Assembly (NCBI RefSeq): GCF_902459465.1
Contig: NC_047064.1
Coordinates: 2,382,762 to 2,446,761 of the forward strand
Reading direction: 5' to 3'
Length of the DNA: 64,000 bases
Source: Asterias rubens
Lineage: Eukaryota; Echinodermata; Asteroidea; Forcipulatida; Asteriidae
Shown here in pieces: positions 1-10,000 of this stretch. The translations under genes and the position numbers were made by a program. The notes under the pieces were generated by a model. That model was not told where the DNA came from. It searched no databases and worked only from the letters and a program-made list of their open reading frames with translations. Each line of letters opens with the position of its first letter. The stretch's first letter is position 1.

Positions 1-80
1 CCATATGCATTTTATAACAAACGGTTACAAATGCTTTTTATAGACCAACTCGTCCAATCCAAGGCAACGTGTTCCTTTAA
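1..80 (+). mobile_element. MITE family B, 3' end only
   Basis: Matches the last ~80 nt of the complete family-B copies at 3207 and 54796, ending CAACGTGTTCCT then TTAA at 77-80. The rest lies left of the window. Confidence 0.85.
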
Positions 81-85
81 TTTTG

Positions 86-386
86 TTAAACACACTGGAC
101 ACCATTGTTAATTGTCAAAGACCAGTCTTCTCGCTTGGTGTATCTCAACATATGCATAAAATAACAAATCTGTGAAAATTTGAGCTCAATTGGTTGTCGA
201 AGGTGCAAGATAATAATGAAAGAAAAAACACCCTTGTCACACGAAGTTGTGTGCTTTCAGATGCTTAAGAGGGAGCCGTTTCTCACAATGTTTTATACTA
301 TCAACAGCTCTCCATCACTTGTACCAAGTAAGTTTTTATGCTAACAATTATTTTGAGTAATTACCAATAGTGTCCACTGCCTTTAA
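86..386 (+). mobile_element. MITE family A, copy 1 (internally deleted)
   Basis: TTAA flanks (86-89 and 383-386). Ends are related to AGGCAGTGGACACTATTGG and its complement. It lacks the central GAGACCTC...GAGGTCTC hairpin found in other copies. Confidence 0.85.
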
Positions 387-479
387 CGGAAAGTGAGACT
401 CGCTTAGACATATTCCCTTTGGATGCAGTGGGATTGCTTGTCTTTTTAGTGTCCTTCACAAATACAATTTTGAGACCAA

Positions 480-831
480 TTTAAGCACTCACTCCGTGGG
501 AGTAATAGTCCCAGTCAATTTTCTATACCTTCCACCCATGTAGTAGTTATAAAGCAGGACAGTTCTTTTCAGAACTGAGAAGTTTCCCGAATAATCAGAT
601 AAATCTACTCCGCGGTTGTAGAATATATAGCAAGACAGTTCTCTAAAGAACAAACTGTACTCAGCAAGTAGATACACACATGGTGTTACCGCAAACCAAA
701 TATATATCTTGCCAGTTCGACGACCGATTGAGCTCAAATTTTCACAGGTTTGTTATTTGATTCATATGTTGAGATACACCAACTGTGAAGACTAGTCTCT
801 GACAATTACCAAAAGTGTCCAGTGTCTTTAA
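480..831 (-). mobile_element. MITE family A-related chimeric element
   Basis: The right ~115 nt are family A in reverse (GAGCTCAAATTTTCACAGG ... GTGTCCAGTGTCT, then TTAA at 828-831). The middle matches another dispersed repeat containing AGTTCTTTTCAGAACTGAG, also seen near 13600, 28790 and 54200. Probably one element inserted into or recombined with another. Confidence 0.6.
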
Positions 832-951
832 ACAGGGCCACATGATCTCCCTTCTATCCGTCAGACATGTCCCGGGTATTTATGAATGTGTTTTTTCAGC
901 TCCCTCTGCTCACAATTGTTCTTATTGAATTTTAATCTCTTTCCTACGCAG

Positions 952-1071
952 GATGGTATCGGAGAGTTCAGATTTGACGGTCATCCAGTCTACTGGGTGT
1001 CATTCTTGGATGGTACTCAGAGGATGCTTTGCTTCACTGATGACCTGGCTGTAGCTACCAACGCTCAACAG
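952..1071 (+). CDS. VPS13C: VPS13 exon a (first in window)
   Basis: The acceptor is CTACGCAG and the donor CAACAG/GTAAAA; phase 0 to 0, 40 codons. It encodes [10 protein letters not shown] and FTDDLAV, the region that in VPS13A/C precedes the repeated C-terminal beta segment. A tRNA-derived SINE begins about 14 nt into the following intron. Confidence 0.88.
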
Positions 1072-4000
1072 GTAAAACAAACCTTGGGTGGCACGGTTGG
1101 CGTGTGCGTAAAGCGCTCGCCTCTCACCAAGGTGACCCCGGTTTGATTCCTGGCCAGGGCCATATGTGAGTTGAGTTGTGCGTTGGTTCTCTGCTGTGCC
1201 ACAAGGGTTTTCCAGACCATCCGGTTTTCCCTCCCTCGTGAAAAATCAAACACTTTCGATCTTTGGCTGTGCGCCGTGGTCATAATGGGTTGATGTGGCT
1301 GGTAGCCAAAGGCGCCCTTGCATGCCTGCTTCTCGAACACGTTGTAGCCGTGTTCTTCGCAACTCAGCTCAAAGCTGCGAGTAGGGATGATTAGCCCCAT
1401 TTTTGTTATTATTTTAATTGTCATTCATATTTTGTGTATCGAAACATGATCATGTAACTCCTTTTTTAAAACAGTTACATTGGCTCTCGTTGAAGGAGCG
1501 CATTCAATTTAAAATATTGGTGTGGTGTATAAATGCTTAAATGGACTTGCATGGACTTGATTTTCCCAAGTCAAACTCAAGATCAATAGTCATCTTTCTA
1601 TTTTTTATTTCCGCTCCTTTTATAGCCTTTCCCACTTGTAAGTCATTGTGATGAGTGGCTTGTTGTTTATGGCCTTATGATTGACAACTTGCCATAAAAA
1701 ATAAAAAGTACAGATAGTATTTTAAAATGTCATTGATCTAATAAGTGTGTCAGGATAAACAAACAAAATCTGTGGAATCCATTGATGTATAAAACCTGTT
1801 GAACCCTCCTAAGTTTGATTTTTTTCTTGCAATGTTTTCCAGGCAGCTGAGTTGGAACAGTCGGATCTAGAACTGATCTTATCTCTACCAGGACTTGGGC
1901 TCTCTCTGGTCAATAACCTGACTAGAACTGAAGTGGCTTACATTGGCATTATCAGGTATAGTACCCTGTCATATTCACTCACTCGGCCCCACTTGTCTTA
2001 TCAAAGACCGCTGGGAAAAGCAGTGTTGTCCAGAAGCGCCTGTTGCCGGGAATTTTGCCAGCTACTCGGGCCATTTGCTGCCAGTTTTTTTTTTGTCTTC
2101 TTTTTGTTGCCTCCTCTAATTTTCCCCGAGCTAAAGTACTGTCATGGACAGGAAAACTTGTTTAAAACCTTTCTACCATACAGTTCAGTTTCCAATTCTG
2201 CGTCACACTGTACTCTATTTACATACATCGTATTAGGAGGCATCAAGTTAGCTCATTCATCTAATGGGAACAACTTTCATGTGTCCAACAACCCTTCCCA
2301 ACTGACATAGAAAACAAACAAACACTTGAATGAAATGAGAATCTATGACAGGTTAAGGAGTTAATGTAACCATTAAAGAAAACAAATTATTAATGGATAA
2401 GGCCAGATATTCCTCAGATCGCACCATAGAGCATCTAGGATTTGAACAAATTCCGGTGCCCTTGGGCAAGTTCAGGAGTTCAAAAAAAAGTTATTCAATG
2501 GATCTAGCCAGAAAATTGCTCATATTGCACCACAGAGCATCTAGAAGTTTAACAAAATGTTATGAAAGCCAGTAAGCCTGATGCCCAATCATATAGAACA
2601 ATCCGCTCAGCTGAAGTATCTTTCTTTGTTTTCCCTTCTGTGTGGTAGCTCTGGAATCATCTGGCAGAACAAGGTCCGTCGTCGATGGCGTGATCTAAAT
2701 GGGAAGCAGATGAAACTTCTTGAGGATGGGTACCAGAAGGCTCAGGTGGACCTCTCAGATAAAGATGCTCCGCCAAAAGTCACCAAGCTGGAGAGAGATT
2801 TTGAGGTACTATAAAAGCTCTTAATAAAACATCTTTGAAAAAAGAAAAAGAAAAACGAGGTCGGACAGCCACTTCACGGTGCTGGGCTACACTTAACAGA
2901 TTTGGGCTGTATACCATATCAACTTTGACCAGGGGCACTTTGCCACCTACTCCTAGGAAGTTCCCCCCTTTTTCAGTCTGTAAGGATGTAGGCATGATTA
3001 CCATCCACTAGGAGCCTGGCTGGTAGCGTAGAATATACTACTTTCCCTGTGCTTCATCAAACAATTATGGTTTAGTACCTTGCTCAAGGACACAAGTGTC
3101 ATGACCAGGATTCAAACCCACTCTGCTGCTGACAACACCAAAGCTTTACAAAACTTAGGTCCAGTATATTCAGTGAGTACTAGTGATGTATTGAATTGAA
3201 TTATACTTAAAGGAACACGTTGCCTTGGATCGGTCGAGTTGGTCTTTGAAAAGGGTTTGTAACCGTCTGTTTTAAAATGTATATGGTTAGAAAGATGTTT
3301 CAAAACTAGAATACAATGATTCACACACATTTGTCTCAAAATTGCGTGGTTTTCCTTTTACTTTGCGAACTAACACGGTCGGCTATTTAATAAGTCATAA
3401 ATGGCTGACCGTGTTTGTCGACGAGGTAAAAGGAAAACCACGCAATTTCGAGTGATACTTGTTTGGATCATTATATTCTACTTTTAAAATATCCTTCTAA
3501 TCATATGCATTTTATAACAAATGGTTACAAAGGCTTTTTAAAGACCAACTCGACCGATCCAAGGCAACGTGTTCCTTTAAATAAATCTTCTCCGTTTCTC
3601 AGGTTGACTTCCGTTCGATGAGCATGTTGACACCCCAGCGTCGTTCCATTCGGCGTACCTATCACGCTGGTGTATGGGCGCAGATACGCACAGCGAAGCA
3701 CCAGCTGCAGATTCATCTGATGGTCCATAGGATCCAGATTGATAACCAGATGCCTGCAGCAATCTTCCCAACGGTACTAGCTCCGATACCTCCCCCTAAG
3801 AGTGTGTCTGCAGAGAGTGGTAGGTTCACATCCTCTTTCTCTCATTTTCTTTCTCTCTGTATTATCGATTTGATATTATGTCCAATAGCATAATTACAGT
3901 CAATAACAGGATGCAACTAAAGTGAGAAGAAATTATAGAAACTGAAAATCCACATGGACTCCGGACTGAGGTGGGGTTCGAACCAGGGTCCAGAGTGGTG

Positions 4001-7000
4001 AAAGGCAGGGACAAAACTACTGTAACTGGGGAGTAATGAGGGAGAAGGTCTTGTGTTGTTTTTCCCCGATATCAATCATAACATTTTTAAATTTCTTTTT
4101 TGTTGAGAAAATTTGTTATCAGGGTTAGGGATTGTCATAAAAGACAGGCGTATTACATGTATATCCAAACCTCAAATTCAAACTCTCACTCTTCTGATTA
4201 GAAACACCAGGGCCCAATTTCACGGAGCTGCTGTTGCAGAAAATATTGCTCAACAGATTTATACTAAGCAAAAATAAGCAGAATACCAGTCACAGGTTGT
4301 GCAAGTGAGATCGGATTTAGGCTGGTAACCCTATGCTGCTTAGCAGGAATGTTTTGTGCTTGGCTACATATGTGCTTAAGCAGGGTTTTTTTTTTTTTTT
4401 TTTTTTTTAATGCAAGTTGCCAGACACTCAGGGCCTGAAGGCCACTTCAAGGTGTGGGCTACAATTATTTTTTTCCAGAGGCCGTTGCCACCTACTCCTA
4501 GGGCTGAAACAGGGTTACCCCTTTTACAGTCCATACGGATGTACATGTAGGCTTGGGTATCATCAGTCCGAAGCCTGGCCGGTAGTGCAGAAAGCACTAC
4601 CTCCCCAAGTTGTATGAAAGTGATCCCAGGGCTTGTGCATAACAATTATTCTCGGCTATAGCATGAAAGTAACAAAAGCATAAAAACTTCTTCAGAAAAA
4701 AAAATGTAGAAATATCAAATGTTTCAACTCGTTGTTCTTGTTTCCCACAGCTCCCAAGCCAATGATCGAGTTCAGTTTAATGATGAGATATTCTGAACAC
4801 AGTAAAGTCAATCAGATTAAATATCTACGCCTTCTGATTCAAGAAATGGCCGCTAAGGTGGATATCGGATTTATCATAAATCTGGCGGGACTCTTTGCTT
4901 CTGGGGCTGAAGCTACTGGCATGGAGGTTTGTTCAAATTTAAACCTCTGTCTTTGTTTTCTTTGTAAAATGTTACCACGGAATTTGTTTCTTCTTTGATA
5001 AGTCTTGCTTTTAGAAATCAGTCAGAGTGCTTAATGTTTCTGGCTCTCGTTTGTATAAAAGTGTACTCTAGGTGAACCCCAAACTTAAGTATTGGGAATA
5101 ACTTTGTGATGTGATGATGGCTTTTAAACAAAAAAAGAATAAAGGAGCTCTGGCAAAGTCTTTAATGGCCATTTAAAACCAGTAAAATTGTGGCCATACG
5201 ATAAAGGACCGAGCTTTTGGCTTAGTTTTTTATCACACAGCCACAACCCTGCAAGGTTTTAACTGCCATTTAAGACAGGTTCACCATTTTTATTCCCATA
5301 CCTTTTTGTAAAATAAAACCCAAAACCATTACAAGTTAGAACAAATCTAACAGCTTAGCCCCAGCTGATTTTATATCAATCTTGAGCACTAAATTTGTTG
5401 TTGTTTTGTATTTATACTCCATTTTCTTCTTTTATGTAATGTTCTCACAACACTTTGAAAAATAACCTTTTGGTTCAGTTGGTCTCAACGTGATGAAATA
5501 AAGTTTCAAACAAATAGTTAATAAAGTGATTTTTTTTTTAAAGCAATGACATAATATCAATTAAAGTTACAATTATTTTCTACCATGTAGTTGAAGTGGA
5601 TGGAAGATGACTTGAAGGTATGTACCACCACCTACAAGGAGAGTGAAGCAGTTAAAGTGGCTCTAGCTGGAGACGTTAACTTCTTTGATAACTTCCATCT
5701 CTCACCCCTCAAGGTAGGTCAAATGTTTCCTCCAGTCAAACTCAAACATACTTTTTCTCTCGCTCTCTCACATTAGGCATTTGCCCATGGTCTCCTCCTC
5801 AAATTATACTGCGTTAAAATCAATGTTACCTCTTCCACCACAGCCCGTCTGTCCAGTGCTGCTGCTTTAAGTTCGGTGGTACCACAACCTGACCTTTCTT
5901 GAATGTAGTCTGCCCAAGCTTTGGTCGGCCCACAGAATTATGGCATCCCACTGGCCTCCCAATCCACAATGGCTACTGCCCTATGGCCTTGGCAAACAAC
6001 ATGGCCAACCCTGACTGTCTTATTTTTTCTCTTTGAAATATTCAAAAGTTGCTCTTGTAAAAAGTGGGCAACTTTTGGGATAGTCAACTGGTTGGGCTAA
6101 ATGGTTGAGTGTTACGATGCATATTCAACATTTTGATGGAATTTTTGGTTTCAGTAGCAAAAATATGGGGGTGTCATTACCAGAAATATATTAAAATAAT
6201 GATCATAATTGATATGTTTTTATCTGTACAGACCCATGTGAGCTTCTCTCTGTCCGACACCGGTGGTGAAGATAGTGATTTGAGTAAAGTCCCACAGAAG
6301 GCATCAGTGCAACAGAACGCTGTCAGATTGATCCTGCAGAGTGTTGGAGTCACTCTTACCAATGTTGATGACGTCGTCTTCAAGTAAGAAACTTTCAAAT
6401 AAAGAGGAGCTCCAGGGTCAAATTTAGTTTTGTGATCCACTAATTTTCTGATTAAATAGAGTCCTTATGAAAATTTAAACAATTAAGTCTCTAACCTCAA
6501 TTAAAGAAACTGACTTGGTGAGTTTTAAACAATTTGTGATTTAAAATTTACCGAGTCAGTTTCCCTTGTGGATAGTTACATGATATTTATATTTAAAAAA
6601 TCGCATCCCCTTAATAAGGTGATCCCCTGGCTGCGGCTTCCAACATTGTGCGATAAATTGGGTGTGATCCCTGGCTTTACGGCAGTTAACCATAGTTTAT
6701 TTTATTTATTTTTATTTATAAAACCTCCAAAAATGGAGAAGATAAAAAGATTTATAAAAATTACATCAAATATACAGTATAAGGGATATTAACACGTAAA
6801 TAAAGGAACAGGATAACCCTGACACTCTCGGACGACCCCAAGACCATCTTGACAAAGTATGAAAAAAAAGGATTGTCAAAACGATCTGAGTAGGCGACCG
6901 AGAGTATCAAGATCATCACATTCAAGAAACTGATTACAAAACAAACTGTTTTTACACTATCACATATACGATGGTTGACGCAGTTTGAGTGCATAATGAG

Positions 7001-10000
7001 TGCATCAGAAAGAACTCAGTTTGACGTTGTAGCCCCTCTTTATGTTGTGAATGATTAAGGTAAATTTAGTTTACATTCATAGTTTTCAAATCAACAGTTA
7101 TTGACAGATTCTACTTTTTATTGTTATAACTTTAAGAGAAATAATAAAGTAATAAGTTTCTCCAGCAACACTTACATTTTCCCGGAACAAAACAGTTTCA
7201 ATAACCACTTGCTATCTGTATTTCAATCAACATAAAGTTTTGATACAAGTTTTTATATATATATATTTTTTTTTTTGAGGGGCTTTTTTTAAGTAATTAA
7301 AAAACTCTTCAAATCCCTGATTTTTAGATATGGGCTATTTTCATGCTTTCAATATCAAATATTTTCTCTCCTGTTTAGGCTTGGCTTCTTTGAGCGAGAG
7401 CATCAATTCTATTCACAGCAACAGATCACATCTGAGATTATTTATCACTACACCAATCAGGCCATTAAGCAGCTGTATGTACTGGTACTCGGTTTGGATG
7501 TCATTGGTAACCCATTCGGCTTTGTGCGTGGTGTGCAGACTGGTGTGGTAGATTTCTTCTACGAGCCGTACCAGGTAAAAACAGTCGTTACTTTTTGGGA
7601 CACTAGGTGGCAGCAGACTTACCAGGTAAATCCATTAGTCTTGTAATATACGCTTGCTCAGTGGATACAGTGAAAATTTACCTGGTAAGTCTGCTGCCAC
7701 CTACAATCCCGGCCAAAATGCTTGGGCCACCCATTCCCAATGTTATATAAAACCATTCTCTGTCCACTTCCCGTGGACAATAAACAGTGTCTCCCCCCGC
7801 CCCCCTTGTTCAAGATGTTGACTGTACCGCAGAAGAAGACCGGCAATTGGAACCAACATTGAAAGGGGGGTAGGGGGCCCAACGACATATGGCCACGATT
7901 GTAGTATTCAAAAGCCTCACATATACTGAACAGTATGATTTGTATTTTTTTACGGCCAAACATGCGGTTGGTACTTGCTGTCACCTCACTAGGCGTGGAT
8001 TAATTTGAAGTTCTTGATGAAAATAGCATGTCAGTTTTACATGTATGTTGTTTTCTCAACCAGTAGGCTCATCATTCAGCTGAATTTTGACTTTTAATGT
8101 ACCATTTTTGATAATTTCCCCCATAAATCAGCATTACATAGTCAACAAATGAAATGATCACCCTAGCTTTAAACAGTGCCACATTCATTCATTTTTGTCA
8201 TTCTTTTTTTTATCAGTTTAACCCATCTGGCATAATTAAGTTTTTATCTTATCTTATGTCAAAATCTCATTAAAAAATTTCAAAATCTGCAAAATCATCA
8301 CCATTTGGCCCAGAATACTGCTTTGAAGAGCTGAAATATTTGGTTTTAACATATTGCTATTTCTGATTTTGTTTAATTGACTAATTGATGTTGTTTCTAG
8401 GGGATTGTCCAAGGACCAGAGGAGTTTGCTGAGGGTGTTGCCCTGGGCATGAGGAGCTTGTTTGGACATGCAGTCGGTAAGAACAAATTCATCAAAATAA
8501 TCAAAGTACAGCGGATAGTTTAAGTTCATTTTGGCTGTTTCTATAGAGGAAATGCTAAAATGATTGTTCAAAATAAAAAGTACTCCTCATTTTTGTGACA
8601 ATGATTCTTAACTTCTGGCCAGTATGAAAACAAATATTAATGCCAGGCCCACCCACAAAATAATTTGTTAATACTTTTGGAGCATCTCGAGTAGTCATTT
8701 TTCTTTGCCACAATGAGTCTGACACATCTGTGATGACGTTTTTTTAAACTTTTGTCTTGGCCCGGAAAATGTTTAATGTATGTCTGCACTTGTGTCTGAA
8801 GATTTACAATAAATAAAGAAACCCCGACTTACAAAGGAAACGCGACAAAGATTCTCATATTTAGCTTATCGATACGTTATTGAAAAATGTGCTAAAGAAG
8901 AACTAGTTATTATTATCATTTTAATGATTATCTTGTGACAGGTGGAGCAGCAGGCGCTGTGTCTCGTATCACCGGTACCCTAGGAAAGGGACTAGCAGCT
9001 CTGACTATGGATGAAGAATACAAGAGGAAGAGACAACAAGCAATCAATCAGAAACCAGCAACCTTCCAAGAAGGCCTAGCAAGGGGTGGAAAGGGACTCG
9101 TTATGGTAGGTTAGGGTGGGGATAAGGGTCAATCAGAAACCAGCAACCTTCCAAGAAGGTCTAGCAAGGGGTGGAAAGGGACCCGTTATGGCAGGTTTCT
9201 ACAACCTCATTCCCAGTGGTGTATGATCTCGCCCAGAATGCCTTGCTTGATCATGTCATAACCCCCGGAAGTGTGACTTTGAAATATCGATTTGAAGTTT
9301 TGTTAATTCATTTTGTTGGCTATGATTTCAGGGTTTTGTGGATGGAGTAACAGGTGTGGTGAAGAATCCCTTCCAAGGAGCTAAGAAAGAAGGTGCCAAG
9401 GGTTTCTTCAAGGGTGTAGGGAAGGGACTCGCTGGTGTCGTTGCTAAACCTACTGGTGGTGTCATTGACTTTGCTAGCAGTACGTTTGAAGGCATTCGCA
9501 GGTTAGTAATACTTTATGTGTTGTGGCGTATCATCAGCATCTGCATGTTGTGCCGGAGTGATTAAGTGCACCGTGTTTTTGATCTGCAGAGTGTGGTTTC
9601 AAGTCCCAGTCTTGGCATTTACTTCAGCATTTGCGACCGGACACCAACTCTCTGAATTCTGATAAATGATTCATGCATGAAACGTTTCCCAGATTCAAAT
9701 GACTATCGATGAATAATTGTCCAAACCATATTTACCTCAAAGGGAATTCTTTCTCGAAACAGTTCATACTATCAACAGCTTTCAGTGTTTTTATGGTCAT
9801 AAATGTTGGGGATTTTTACCAATCAATGACACTACCTTTCATAAAAGAACTCCAAATCTTCAGCATTTCTCTGTACTAACCTCCATTCCTTACCATAACT
9901 AGGGCGACAGACATGAGTGAGGACATAGCTAGCTCGTCGGACCCTATGAGAAATACAAAGCTGAAGGCTTGAATCTATTCCATCTTAACTAACCTCCATC

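Noticed and set aside
1852..2310. 152-codon plus-strand frame after VPS13 exon b
   Set aside because: Only its first part is exon b. The remainder reads through the GTATAG donor into the intron and has no similarity to VPS13.
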